Source: Spirochaetia bacterium (GTDB taxonomy: Bacteria; Spirochaetota; Leptospiria; Leptospirales; Leptonemataceae). Taken from it: a stretch of 64,000 bases of DNA. How positions within the stretch are numbered: the stretch's first letter is position 1; each line of letters opens with the position of its first letter. The DNA lies in NCBI GenBank assembly GCA_021413825.1, contig JAIOPQ010000088.1:32556-96555 (forward strand). Direction: 5' to 3'. Positions 18,814 through 26,842 of the stretch are shown here, in pieces. Under the pieces are notes generated by a model. It ran no database searches. It saw only the letters and a program-made list of their open reading frames with translations, and had not been told where the DNA came from. A program made the position numbers and the translations under genes.

Positions 18814-20024
18814 GAATTTGATACGAGTGCTTGTTTCTGCTTCCAACATTCAAGTGTAAACAGAACAAAGAAGGAAATTGAAAAAGCAAGGATTACTGTC
18901 AGAGTTTGAGGAACCACAGTGAGAGTCAGCAAGAGCGCAAGGATAGCCATGCTCAATCTTGTGACCGCAAAGTAAAACCAGCGCGCAGACGGCTTATAAG
19001 TCCAGAGGGCGAAATCGACGGGACACAGCGCCAACCAGGTTACGTTGTGCGACATGAAATCAAACGATGTAACTGCAAACACCAGGAAAGCCAACAAACC
19101 ACCGAGTCCGGAAAAAACCGCAAACGCACGAATCCCTTTGCTTTGAAACCTCTTCAGGGCCGGAACGGGAAGCATTGCAATTAATACAAGGAACATGAAC
19201 AGGATGCCCACTGTTCCAAAGATATCGCGATTTTTAGGTGGGTGGAAGGTTCTATCTCGAATGACTTCAACTGGCTTGCCCACCCAGCCCGCTGTTTCCA
19301 GCGCAAGTTTAAGATCGTCTGGTAGATAGATCAGGGTATGCCCGTCTCGAACCTGGTCTGTGGTGTAATCAAAGAGGAGTTTCTCGTGAATTCGTAGCCA
19401 AACGTTTTCATTTGAATAGTCCAGCACACGCGTGCGCCAGGTGTTCTTCTTCTCAATTGCAGAGTCTGGCAGGGATACTTTTTTCCCTTTTGCATTGCTA
19501 ATCATGTCCCGCATGAATGTGACACAATTGTTTTTGAAGTTATGGTATTCGTAGCCTTCTGCGTTCTTACCAACATTCTCTACAATATGAGCCAGCAGTT
19601 GGGCCTTTTCATTTTCTGTGAGTATCAAATCTGACACAAACATTCCTCGCCCACTTGCATCCCAGGCTTCATAAGCCGAGCGCATGGGCAGAATGTTGAC
19701 CGTGAATCGAGCATGGCCGCGCAGAAAGCGCCAGAGAAAAGACATCGAAGGATCGTATTCACCGAAATCCACATAGAAGTCTTCAGCCGCAAGATCAGCA
19801 CCGCGCGTGACGCGCAGGGCTGAGTGGCCAAAGGCCGTGGTGACTGTTAGTCCCGGGGTAACTGTCACCAGTTGAACCCTTAAATTTCCGAACGGAGGCC
19901 TGGCTGCAATTGCAAGGAAGCTATTTTTAGATTCATCGCGCCAGGTTTGTGCCTGGATTGCAAAGGGACTCAAGAGTATAACGGCCAGTAAGGTGGTCTG
20001 AAGTTTGTGACGTAAGATAATCAT
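18810..20024 (-). CDS. DUF4105 / Lnb-type membrane protein (candidate lipoprotein N-acyltransferase)
   Basis: 404 residues. A signal peptide (to about 26) leads to a periplasmic DUF4105 domain, now known from the Bacteroides protein Lnb, which N-acylates lipoproteins through a papain-like Cys-His pair. The candidate His67 is in T-A-F-G-H-S-A-L-R-V and Cys167 in H-N-F-K-N-N-C-V-T-F-M-R-D. The C-terminal third has about five membrane segments, as in Lnb. It leads an operon with two lipoproteins, and eleven further lipoprotein genes lie just upstream, which fits a role in lipoprotein maturation. The acyl-transfer role here is inference; cysteine peptidase activity is the alternative. The start is set at the ATG giving a clean signal peptide. 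Confidence 0.75.
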   Translation of the reverse strand: MIILRHKLQTTLLAVILLSPFAIQAQTWRDESKNSFLAIAARPPFGNLRVQLVTVTPGLTVTTAFGHSALRVTRGADLAAEDFYVDFGEYDPSMSFLWRFLRGHARFTVNILPMRSAYEAWDASGRGMFVSDLILTENEKAQLLAHIVENVGKNAEGYEYHNFKNNCVTFMRDMISNAKGKKVSLPDSAIEKKNTWRTRVLDYSNENVWLRIHEKLLFDYTTDQVRDGHTLIYLPDDLKLALETAGWVGKPVEVIRDRTFHPPKNRDIFGTVGILFMFLVLIAMLPVPALKRFQSKGIRAFAVFSGLGGLLAFLVFAVTSFDFMSHNVTWLALCPVDFALWTYKPSARWFYFAVTRLSMAILALLLTLTVVPQTLTVILAFSISFFVLFTLECWKQKQALVSNS

Positions 20025-20166
20025 GGTGGATTTTTTCCGAGTCAATTCGGCGCCAGCGGGCAAATACGCATATCAAAAAGCGGAGTTTAGAGCCGATGCG
20101 GCTAAGCGAATGCGAGCAGTGGTCTTGTTTGGTAGTGAAAATGTGCGAGGGGAATTAAGTTAGCAG

Positions 20167-20199
20167 AGAAAATAATGCCCCGGCGTAAACCGGGGCATT
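20167..20199 (-). terminator. terminator behind the TRL-like gene at 20207
   Basis: AATGCCCCGG and CCGGGGCATT form a perfect 10-bp stem. Reading on the minus strand it is followed by ATTATTTTC. It sits 8 bases after the TRL-like stop codon. Confidence 0.75.
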
Positions 20200-20206
20200 G
20201 CATTGA

Positions 20207-20542
20207 TTAGTCGCCGTTTACGACTGTGCAAGTTTTGGAAAGAACTGAACCCAACAGATTGTCATTTTTGTAGTCAATTGTTTGGATTTTTGTGATTCCA
20301 CCTGCAGCTGCTGCAGCTTTAGTTCCAGCATCACCTGAAGAAATGAGCCCCAGGATACCAGATACGCAAGCTTCGCCAGTTTTGGAGCCAGCGCCAGTAG
20401 GACCATTGTTCAGACCATCATCACCGAGACGGAGAGTGGTGTTTTGCATAATGGATCCAGACGGAGCTGAGTAGCCGCCACCGGAACATGCAACAGAAGC
20501 TGCAACGATGAGGGCTGCCCCTAGCAGAAGAAGTTGTTTCAT
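20207..20542 (-). CDS. TRL-like lipoprotein 1
   Basis: 111 residues with a lipoprotein signal (A-A-S-V-A-C at 19). The mature part fits the TRL-like family: a Ser/Gly start, S-K-T-G-E-A-C, G-I-L-G-L-I-S-S-G-D-A, G-G-I-T-K-I-Q-T-I-D-Y and the terminal C-T-V-V-N-G-D. The two Cys of the mature domain are shared with most cluster members and may form a disulfide. Function of the family is unknown. A hairpin terminator follows. Confidence 0.8.
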   Translation of the reverse strand: MKQLLLLGAALIVAASVACSGGGYSAPSGSIMQNTTLRLGDDGLNNGPTGAGSKTGEACVSGILGLISSGDAGTKAAAAAGGITKIQTIDYKNDNLLGSVLSKTCTVVNGD

Positions 20543-20657
20543 TTTTTGTTCTCCATGAACATTATTTTGATGCCAGTGAACACTGCCCTAAGAATCGATC
20601 AACAAAAAATTAACTGATATCGGGTAATCTGGCTTCGCGCGATGATTTTGCGATTCA

Positions 20658-21128
20658 TTAACCGTCTTTCGCGCGCTTCAATACATCTTCCGATGTTTTC
20701 AAAGTCTTTTGAATGGCTTTAGTGACATCTGTCAGCTTTTGTTCGGGGGTGTACGGTTCCTGCCCGCGAGGAGCCTTCCTGCTTGCACTGCGCATACATG
20801 CCTTGTCGAGAATGACAAGGTCATCGTGAACTTCTTTAATGAGGGAATTATAGGTTTCGCGTGTAATCTCTTCCGTAACCCTCAAATCGAGCAACTTCCA
20901 TGAGTTTGCTTCAATCTGACGGATCATTGCCTTATCGTCCCCTTTGATTTCGCAAAGGTTAAATGCTACACTTACACCATACCATTTCTTGCTGGCAGTT
21001 TGCTCTGTTATGTAGCGCCCATCAATTTGTGGTGCAGTGCGCACATCCTGCGCCCTGCAGGTCAGGACTAAAGACGCAAAGGACAAAGCGGCTGCAAGGA
21101 GAGTAGACGAACGGTTACGCAAAATCAT
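20658..21128 (-). CDS. small secreted protein of unknown function
   Basis: 156 residues with a signal peptide (hydrophobic 9-24, A-Q-D cleavage region). The mature protein is helical and charged, with two Cys (N-L-C-E and K-A-C-M) and a Lys-rich C-terminal helix. It is not TRL-like and no family is recognised. It lies between two TRL-like genes on the same strand. Confidence 0.65.
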   Translation of the reverse strand: MILRNRSSTLLAAALSFASLVLTCRAQDVRTAPQIDGRYITEQTASKKWYGVSVAFNLCEIKGDDKAMIRQIEANSWKLLDLRVTEEITRETYNSLIKEVHDDLVILDKACMRSASRKAPRGQEPYTPEQKLTDVTKAIQKTLKTSEDVLKRAKDG

Positions 21129-21199
21129 TACGACAAAGTGCGTCAGGAACCCGCCAGGTCAAATCATTTGAAGACGTAAGCGATGCAGCCTTCCAATCA

Positions 21200-21514
21200 T
21201 CAATCCCCGCGCGCGATTGTGCACGTTTCAGAAATCAATGTACCTAGAGTTTGCGACACCCGGTAGTCCACAGCTTTGACTTCTGTGATACCGCCCACGG
21301 CAGCCGCAGATTTGATGCTGGCATCGCCCTTTGAGATGAGGCCCAAGTAACCGGTGGCACAAACCATACCTTCGCGTGAACCAAGGCGAGTCGGTGTTGT
21401 TACATCTTTATTAAGCGTGACGTCCATATACAATGAACCGTACGGGGCGGTGTACCCGGTCATGCAGGATGTGAGTAGCACGGAAAATGAAAGTCCAATT
21501 AAACGAATGCGCAT
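21200..21514 (-). CDS. TRL-like lipoprotein 2
   Basis: 104 residues. The lipobox is V-L-L-T-S-C near residue 17. The TRL-like core shows G-M-V-C-A-T-G-Y-L-G-L-I-S-K-G-D-A-S, A-A-A-V-G-G-I-T-E-V-K-A-V-D-Y and the end C-T-I-A-R-G-D. It is closest to TRL-like lipoprotein 1 (20207) and diverges from the plus-strand lipoprotein run. Confidence 0.8.
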   Translation of the reverse strand: MRIRLIGLSFSVLLTSCMTGYTAPYGSLYMDVTLNKDVTTPTRLGSREGMVCATGYLGLISKGDASIKSAAAVGGITEVKAVDYRVSQTLGTLISETCTIARGD

Positions 21515-21919
21515 ACGGAGACTGACGATCCCCGGGAAAGATCGTCAAGCGGAATTATTGGAATCGTTGAAGCCCTCGGGACTTAAACCGGATGGGGCCA
21601 CCCGTGAAAAGGAAAGAAGAATAACCCGCCCTGAACATTTGAAATCTCAAACCGAGCGACTTCCTGCAGTGTTTTCATATTGAACCTTTTCCCTTGAAGA
21701 GTCCCAATTGCAGGCGGGGCGAGTTTCAAAACTTTCCGCAATACACAACGTTATGCGACATTACTCCAGTTATTTCTCTGACGGTTTTCACATTTGACTT
21801 CTGCTCAACGCGGTTTAATCTAACCTGTTCCAGCGATAAAAAAAAACAAGATACGTTCGCGCGTAACTATTGACAACTGATGCGGCTTAACGTCCCTCAT
21901 GGCAGAGGTATTCGATCCA
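21515..21919. other. 405-bp divergent intergenic region between the two lipoprotein arms
   Basis: No gene is supported. The region carries the start signals of both arms: a promoter-like pair on the plus strand (21794-21821), a poly-A run at about 21839, and a GATCGTC-type inverted word near 21530-21549. The 5' untranslated region of the plus arm would be about 90 bases. Confidence 0.5.
21794..21821 (+). promoter_or_regulatory. sigma-70-like promoter of the plus-strand lipoprotein run
   Basis: TTGACT (21794-21799), a 16-base spacer, then TAATCT (21816-21821). It is the best match in the 405-bp divergent region and points toward the lipoprotein gene at 21920. Confidence 0.45.
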
Positions 21920-22228
21920 ATGTATAAACGTCTCGTGTTCACCCTATTGATTTCACTTGGGATTTCCTGTGTTGCCCCGGGCGGCGGCGGTGCCGTTATA
22001 TTTAATTCATTCAGCGGACCGTTCCAGGCCACATCCAATGCTGGACGCGGGAAGACCGGTGAAGCATCCGCATATTGCATGCTCGGCCTTGTCTGTTTTG
22101 GTGATTGCAGCATTAACAAAGCTTCTCAAGAAGGAAATTTAACCAAGGTTGCAGCTGTAGACTATCACTACACGAGCATATTGGGTTTTGTGTTTAACAA
22201 AACAACTATCATCGTAACAGGAGAATGA
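21920..22228 (+). CDS. TRL-like lipoprotein 3
   Basis: 102 residues from the ATG at 21920, which gives a proper signal and lipobox (S-L-G-I-S-C). The frame is open to 21899 but those codons would spoil the signal. The core is G-K-T-G-E-A-S, L-G-L-V-C-F-G-D-C-S and N-L-T-K-V-A-A-V-D-Y. The usual terminal Cys is lost (T-T-I-I-V-T-G-E) while two new Cys appear in the middle, so its disulfide layout differs from the others. It overlaps the next gene by ATGA. Confidence 0.75.
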   Translation: MYKRLVFTLLISLGISCVAPGGGGAVIFNSFSGPFQATSNAGRGKTGEASAYCMLGLVCFGDCSINKASQEGNLTKVAAVDYHYTSILGFVFNKTTIIVTGE

Positions 22229-22785
22229 TCGTGCGTTCGATCGTCTTAGTATTCGCGTTGATAGCTGCGGGGGCTGGTTGCGTTGCACCGAGCGAAATGA
22301 TTGCTTTCGGCCCAACAAATGGGCTGCACCGAGCCCCAAAGGCTCAGCCCACTGGCGGATTATTTACAGTAATCACTCAACCCGGTTACGTAACTGAAAT
22401 TCCACGCGGCCCCTCTACGGTGCGGTACGGCTATCGCTGTTATGGAAATTATTTCTGCATTGGCGAGAAGGATATCGGAAGCGTAAGTTTAAGCTCTCCC
22501 GTGGTGGCCGTCTTCTCTGTGGATCTAAAATCCATGAACTATCAGGTTTATTCCATCTACGAGGTGGTTGTGAATGGTTGGAGTCGTGACGCCTGGCAGC
22601 AAAAGTACGGCAGCCTGGATTCGATTCCTGCTTCAGCACGCGCCTTCCATCAGAACGTTGAACTCAACGATGGCAAGATTTACGCAAACGTGATTACTCA
22701 GAAGACAGAGCATCATGTGTTCATATGCGATGCTTCAGGGAAAACGAGCATTGAAGACAATGCACGAGTCTTCAGGATTTATTGA
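22225..22785 (+). CDS. lipoprotein of unknown function, 186 residues
   Basis: The signal and lipobox (A-G-A-G-C near 19) are clear. The mature domain is larger than its neighbours and not TRL-like. It has paired Cys in R-C-Y-G-N-Y-F-C and one in V-F-I-C-D-A-S-G. The C-terminus (H-H-V-F-I-C-D, R-V-F-R-I-Y) suggests a small beta fold. Translation is coupled to the preceding TRL-like gene through ATGA. Confidence 0.7.
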   Translation: MIVRSIVLVFALIAAGAGCVAPSEMIAFGPTNGLHRAPKAQPTGGLFTVITQPGYVTEIPRGPSTVRYGYRCYGNYFCIGEKDIGSVSLSSPVVAVFSVDLKSMNYQVYSIYEVVVNGWSRDAWQQKYGSLDSIPASARAFHQNVELNDGKIYANVITQKTEHHVFICDASGKTSIEDNARVFRIY

Positions 22786-22793
22786 GTAGGTAA

Positions 22794-23096
22794 ATGATGA
22801 AGTTGAAACATTCCCTTATATTCCTGTTTCTGTTCTGCGGTTGCTATACTTCCAGTATGGGAACTCTTCCCCTTGTTCAAATCAAAGGGGAAATGGTTCC
22901 GCTGCGCGAGGATACGGAAGGAACTATCATGGTGCGAACGTGCGATCCAATCAATCTCACTGACGCGATGATAGGAATAAAGTCCCAGAAGGATGATCTC
23001 CTGGGTCTCAAAGATTTTGAGATGTATACCACTGCTTCAGGTGTGCGGAATTGCTGGAAAATCCGTGGAATCCCAGTGACCAGAGGTGCCAAATGA
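22794..23096 (+). CDS. small lipoprotein, divergent TRL-like type
   Basis: 100 residues. The lipobox region is F-L-F-C-G-C. The layout is an internal Cys (V-R-T-C-D-P) and an end C-W-K-I-R-G-I-P-V, echoing the C-T-I-V-R-G end of the TRL-like members and the C-Y-K-V-T-G-I-P end of the gene at 24028. Relationship to TRL is inference from that ending and position. It overlaps the next gene by ATGA. Confidence 0.65.
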   Translation: MMKLKHSLIFLFLFCGCYTSSMGTLPLVQIKGEMVPLREDTEGTIMVRTCDPINLTDAMIGIKSQKDDLLGLKDFEMYTTASGVRNCWKIRGIPVTRGAK

Positions 23097-23470
23097 CTTC
23101 CAGCAAAACTCTAATGGCGTTCACCCTGATGGTCATTCTCATGGCCGCCGATTGTAGAATTGGAACGGGCACGTTTGTCGCCACATCCAACTTCAAGGAT
23201 TTCAAAGAGCTTTCAACAACGAAGGTAAAGGGAAAGTCCTGCCGCGTGTGGTTGCTACATGTTGCCCCGGTGGGGGGCTTCAATCTGAACGACGCGTATG
23301 CTTCCGCTATGGAAGGCGCCGGATCAGAGGCGAATGCTATGGCCAATATGAGTGTAAGCATCGAAAGACCCATTCCAATTTTCGGTTGGCTGATGCTCAT
23401 CCCGATTGTTGCACCATGGGAGTGCTATGTAGTAGAAGGATACCCTGCCAGAATGGGCAACGTACCCTGA
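23093..23470 (+). CDS. small exported protein, divergent TRL-like type
   Basis: 125 residues from the coupled ATG at 23093 (the frame is open to 23051). A hydrophobic signal is followed by A-A-D-C; Asp at -1 is unusual for a lipobox, so lipidation is uncertain. Internal K-S-C-R-V and the ending C-Y-V-V-E-G-Y-P match the C-x-V-x-G-x-P pattern of its neighbours. A second hydrophobic stretch (F-G-W-L-M-L-I-P-I-V-A) precedes the last Cys. Confidence 0.6.
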   Translation: MTSSKTLMAFTLMVILMAADCRIGTGTFVATSNFKDFKELSTTKVKGKSCRVWLLHVAPVGGFNLNDAYASAMEGAGSEANAMANMSVSIERPIPIFGWLMLIPIVAPWECYVVEGYPARMGNVP

Positions 23471-23482
23471 TCTTGAAAGGGC

Positions 23483-23518
23483 AAGGATCGCTTCAGAAAC
23501 TTTGATCTGGCGATCCTT
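23483..23518 (+). terminator. hairpin, probable terminator, after the gene at 23093
   Basis: AAGGATCGC and GCGATCCTT form a 9-bp stem around an 18-base loop, 12 bases after the stop. There is only a short T run, so strength is uncertain. Confidence 0.45.
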
Positions 23519-23728
23519 TGCGCCGAGCCATGGCAAAAAACTCGGCTCTCGAATTTGTGCTCTTAGATTATCTGTTGAACGATTTGTTTTGCGATAGTAG
23601 TGAATTCGCAAACAACAGTCTGCAATACTCTAAACCGGGTATGAAATACTTTCCACATCTTCGCGCAAATAGGATTACATTTTCAAATATTGCATTGACA
23701 TCTGTCCGATCGAGAACATCTCTCGGCG

Positions 23729-24031
23729 ATGCGTTTTCTATCGATGTGTTTGATCTTTTGCACTTTGCTGTTAGGTGGTGCCTGTATCACGCTGCCGCAG
23801 GGTCAAATTGGCTATCTAGTTCCCGGCGGAGAACAGACCGGCAACATGACTCCGTATAAAAAATGCGGAGCTCCTGGAGTCTGGACATATCTGCTGGATA
23901 ACCGAATGGTCGAATCTACCGTTTTGCTAGCAGACCGGACCAAGAAGCCTTATAATGCGCGCGTGCTTGTCGTAGACCTTGGTCTGATGGACTCTTGCAA
24001 TACCCTTCGTGTTTATGAGGAATCCAAATGA
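23729..24031 (+). CDS. small lipoprotein of unknown function
   Basis: 100 residues with lipobox L-L-G-G-A-C near 19. The mature part has K-K-C-G-A-P-G-V and M-D-S-C-N-T-L-R-V-Y, two Cys at spacing similar to the TRL-like set, but the central region is not recognisably TRL. A TTGACA box at about 23695 may belong to its promoter. It overlaps the next gene by ATGA. Confidence 0.65.
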   Translation: MRFLSMCLIFCTLLLGGACITLPQGQIGYLVPGGEQTGNMTPYKKCGAPGVWTYLLDNRMVESTVLLADRTKKPYNARVLVVDLGLMDSCNTLRVYEESK

Positions 24032-24348
24032 AAATGAAATTCGCTCTAATTCTTTTTTTGACAATCATCATGGCAGGTTGCCAGTTCAAAGTTGGCAGTT
24101 TTAAGCGAATGGACAAGGAGGCACCTCCTGGTCTAACCGAGCTGGGCGGTACCGTTTTTGGTGAAAACTGTGTCTATGGTTTTCCCCTGACGGGAGACCC
24201 CAATCTTCAAGCAGCAACAAATGAAGCAATTCTTCGCGGCCCTGAGGGAACCACGGGGTTGAAAGATGCCGTCGTAGAAACCCGTTACATCCTGTTCATT
24301 AACGGTCTTTGCTATAAGGTCACTGGTATTCCCGTTAAAGAGAAATAA
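24028..24348 (+). CDS. small lipoprotein, divergent TRL-like type
   Basis: 106 residues with lipobox I-I-M-A-G-C. The mature domain shows E-N-C-V-Y-G-F-P-L-T-G-D and A-A-T-N-E-A-I, then the ending L-C-Y-K-V-T-G-I-P-V. The first part is similar to the TRL-like gene at 25294 (D-C-L-Y-G-I-P-I-V-G). It is translationally coupled to the preceding gene. Confidence 0.7.
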   Translation: MKMKFALILFLTIIMAGCQFKVGSFKRMDKEAPPGLTELGGTVFGENCVYGFPLTGDPNLQAATNEAILRGPEGTTGLKDAVVETRYILFINGLCYKVTGIPVKEK

Positions 24349-24557
24349 CAACATCACGATATCCGCAGCCAGGGCATCGATTGGGCCCTGCCTCGTATCG
24401 CAATGCCGCCTAACGTGTTCTAGGGGCCTCCCTGGAAAAGATCGTCGCACGTTCATCTACCCGATGTCGGTGATGGGAAAAAACTCCGTTGTGTTGAAAA
24501 ATGGTTTTACACTTTTCGATACGTCCAGCGCATCAAACACGTACAGGAGGTGTGCAA

Positions 24558-24959
24558 ATGAAACTAGAACGACTTTCTGGAATATTTGGAATAAGTCTGA
24601 TCGTACTCGCGGGCCTTTCAGTGGCCTGCACCAGCGGCTCAAATATCGGAGCATTCGTCGGGGTAGTCGGGAATACTAATCCAATTCCAGCTTATACGAA
24701 CATTCAACATCCAAGGGGTGGGGGTTTGTTTTATGTTAGTGACGGCGAAGCTACGCAGCTTGGATCAGCAGCCATCACAGCTGAGGGCACTGCATGCTCG
24801 CACGCAGTATTGAGTCTGGTTGCCTTTGGGGATTCAAGCATCTACACTGCAATGCAAAACGGAAATATCAAGAAAGTTGGATCCGTTGAGCAAGATCATA
24901 GTATGATCATTTCGGGAATTTACAATAGACGCTGCACAATCGTGCGCGGGGAGAAATGA
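24558..24959 (+). CDS. TRL-like lipoprotein 4
   Basis: 133 residues from the ATG behind an excellent AGGAGG site (24544-24550); the longer frame to 24501 lacks both site and signal. Lipobox L-S-V-A-C near 24. After a longer Gly/Asn/Pro-rich start the TRL-like core is G-T-A-C-S-H-A-V-L-S-L-V-A-F-G-D-S-S, N-I-K-K-V-G-S-V and the end C-T-I-V-R-G-E. ATGA overlap with the next member. Confidence 0.8.
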   Translation: MKLERLSGIFGISLIVLAGLSVACTSGSNIGAFVGVVGNTNPIPAYTNIQHPRGGGLFYVSDGEATQLGSAAITAEGTACSHAVLSLVAFGDSSIYTAMQNGNIKKVGSVEQDHSMIISGIYNRRCTIVRGEK

Positions 24960-25288
24960 GAATGAACACAACGCGTAAACTATCATTTCTCTTTGCAGGA
25001 ATCTGCCTGCTATTCGGAGCGAATTGTGCCGTGGGCCCAACAAGCGGTTTGCTCTTTACATCAAACAGTTTTGCAGGTGTGATCAATCCAGCAAATGATG
25101 TTCCTATTGTGAAAACCGGTGAATCCTGCCAGCATCAAATCCTCGGGTTGATTGCTTTTGGGAGTTCCGGAGCAGGAGACGCGGCCCAAGAAGGCGGTGT
25201 CGAAAAAATCGCAACAATAGACCATTCCACGGTTAACGTTTTGAGCGTGCTCTATGCTCAATATTGCACGATTGTTCGCGGTAAATAA
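24956..25288 (+). CDS. TRL-like lipoprotein 5
   Basis: 110 residues. The lipobox is F-G-A-N-C near 24. The core G-E-S-C-Q-H-Q-I-L-G-L-I-A-F-G-S-S, G-V-E-K-I-A-T-I-D-H and end C-T-I-V-R-G-K make it a close paralogue of members 4 and 1. Coupled to member 4, and followed after 5 bases by member 6. Confidence 0.82.
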   Translation: MRMNTTRKLSFLFAGICLLFGANCAVGPTSGLLFTSNSFAGVINPANDVPIVKTGESCQHQILGLIAFGSSGAGDAAQEGGVEKIATIDHSTVNVLSVLYAQYCTIVRGK

Positions 25289-25293
25289 GGAGG

Positions 25294-25638
25294 ATGGACA
25301 TGTTGCATAGAATTCTAGGATTAGGTTTAATGGCATCCTTACTGATCGGCGGTGGGTGCCTGTCAGCACCGCTTCAAGGCATTGCCTTTACGTACTCAAC
25401 TTCAAACGTGCATGATCGCGGCGGATCTATTCCGACGTCTGCAAGCGTGAAGAAGAGTGGGAAAGACTGCCTCTATGGCATACCTATTGTTGGTTGGTTC
25501 TGGAACGGACCGTCACAGAGCATTCAGAAGGCTGCGGCTGAGGCCGGCATCTCCAAGATTGCTGTAGTTGATCACAATTCGCTCAACGTTTTTGGACGCT
25601 TCTTCTACCGAGAATGCGTCGTAGTCTGGGGCGAATAG
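25294..25638 (+). CDS. TRL-like lipoprotein 6
   Basis: 114 residues with lipobox I-G-G-G-C near 22. The core is G-K-D-C-L-Y-G-I-P-I-V-G, A-E-A-G-I-S-K-I-A-V-V-D-H-N and the end E-C-V-V-V-W-G-E. An AAGGAGG site precedes it, 5 bases after member 5. It ends the run; a strong hairpin follows 10 bases on. Confidence 0.82.
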   Translation: MDMLHRILGLGLMASLLIGGGCLSAPLQGIAFTYSTSNVHDRGGSIPTSASVKKSGKDCLYGIPIVGWFWNGPSQSIQKAAAEAGISKIAVVDHNSLNVFGRFFYRECVVVWGE

Positions 25639-25648
25639 TCTGATTATG

Positions 25649-25674
25649 AGAGTCGAAGGCATGCCTTCGACTCT
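25649..25674. terminator. bidirectional hairpin terminator between the lipoprotein run and fliH
   Basis: GAGTCGAAGGC-AT-GCCTTCGACTC is a perfect 24-base palindrome, extendable by one A-T pair. A T-rich stretch (TTCTTTCTT) follows on the plus strand. It separates two convergent transcription units. Confidence 0.8.
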
Positions 25675-25698
25675 TCTTTCTTACAAGAAGCCCTGGCC

Positions 25699-26637
25699 CT
25701 ACTTCCCGGCCATTGGCTGCGCATTGCGAATTGCTTCTTCGATTTCTTTGAGCTGAGTAGAAATCCGCGCATCAATTGAACCAACATCGGTTTCAATAAT
25801 GCAACCACCACGATCGATCCTTGAATCTTCATAGATGTTTACTTTACGCAATGATTCCATCATCTTGATGAGTTCATCTTTATGCGCCGTTGTTAATTCA
25901 AGATCAGCAAAGTTAACACGAATATCAACGCGGTCGCGATCTTTGATTCGCTTGAGTGCTTCACGAATATTATTCAGTACTACTTCTTTACGCTCTGCGA
26001 CTTCATCTTTGATGACCTTACGAGCAACCATCAGAATCATATCTACCATTTGTTTTTCAGATGCTGCGATGATCTCCTCGCGCACATCAATTGCCTGACC
26101 TACAATCGTTCCAATGCGATCAATGAGCCTACGCACTTCCGATTGACCCTTTTTGAAACCGACCTCGCGGCCAGCATCGTATCCTTTTTGATACGCCTCA
26201 TGTTCAATCTCTGCCACGCGCATTTCCGCTTCTTTGATCATGCGCTCCGCTTCAATCTTTGCGCGGTCTACCAGCTGTTCTGCGTTTACTCGGGCTGTTT
26301 CTTCTTCGCGCTTGGCTTTTTCTTTCGATTCTTGAATCAGATTGAAGGCAACGCCCTTCCCTTCTTCTTCAATCGCGCGCGCCCGTTCATGGGCCTCTTC
26401 CAGCATCTTCTGGATTTTTTCTTCAGTCTCTTTGCGATACCGGTCGAGTTCGGCCTCGATCTCTTCAATCGTCGGGCCATGGTACTGCTCGATTACATTC
26501 CCTTCTGAATCTACTTCGTATTCGTCTGTATCCTCAATCCCCTGGAACTTCTTATATTTATCTGGAATCTCAAGCTCGACCAGGTCACGGGCCTGGGAGA
26601 TCTGAGCGGGTTTGAATACGAGCTTGCCTGTGGCCAT
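25699..26637 (-). CDS. fliH: flagellar assembly protein FliH
   Basis: FliH holds the export ATPase FliI at the flagellar type III secretion gate. The 312-residue protein shows the expected order. A proline-rich start (about 1-50) precedes a long charged coiled coil (about 55-150) with many E-A-E-x-x-x-x and A-x-x-x-A spacings. Then comes G-Y-x-x-G-x-x-x-G-F-x-x-G at about 155. The C-terminal domain has I-D-R-G-G-C-I-I-E-T-D-V-G-S-I-D-A-R-I-S-T-Q, the FliH/HrpE signature. No other flagellar gene lies in the window, so it is apparently detached from fliF/fliG/fliI. Periplasmic flagella are inferred. Confidence 0.92.
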   Translation of the reverse strand: MATGKLVFKPAQISQARDLVELEIPDKYKKFQGIEDTDEYEVDSEGNVIEQYHGPTIEEIEAELDRYRKETEEKIQKMLEEAHERARAIEEEGKGVAFNLIQESKEKAKREEETARVNAEQLVDRAKIEAERMIKEAEMRVAEIEHEAYQKGYDAGREVGFKKGQSEVRRLIDRIGTIVGQAIDVREEIIAASEKQMVDMILMVARKVIKDEVAERKEVVLNNIREALKRIKDRDRVDIRVNFADLELTTAHKDELIKMMESLRKVNIYEDSRIDRGGCIIETDVGSIDARISTQLKEIEEAIRNAQPMAGK

Positions 26638-26842
26638 TCTGTTCGACTCCCTTTCTTATAGAAAAAAGTACAAGGATTTTTTGACCTTATTTTGATTATC
26701 GGCGGGTTTTGCGGTTCCTCGCCCAAGAAACCAGGGGAATTGACCACAGGGACCTCAATGACCGACTGGATGTACTGGTAGTTGAATCCGCTTACCCCTC
26801 TGAAAATCCTTGTCCATGACTGGCCGCATAAAACCCTGTTCC

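Noticed and set aside
20024..20160. Extra codons upstream of the DUF4105 start as a longer protein
   Set aside because: They break the signal peptide and have no ribosome-binding site.
23518..23859. 113-residue plus-strand frame between lipoproteins
   Set aside because: No signal peptide, no ribosome-binding site, no similarity; it overlaps the real lipoprotein start at 23729 in another frame.
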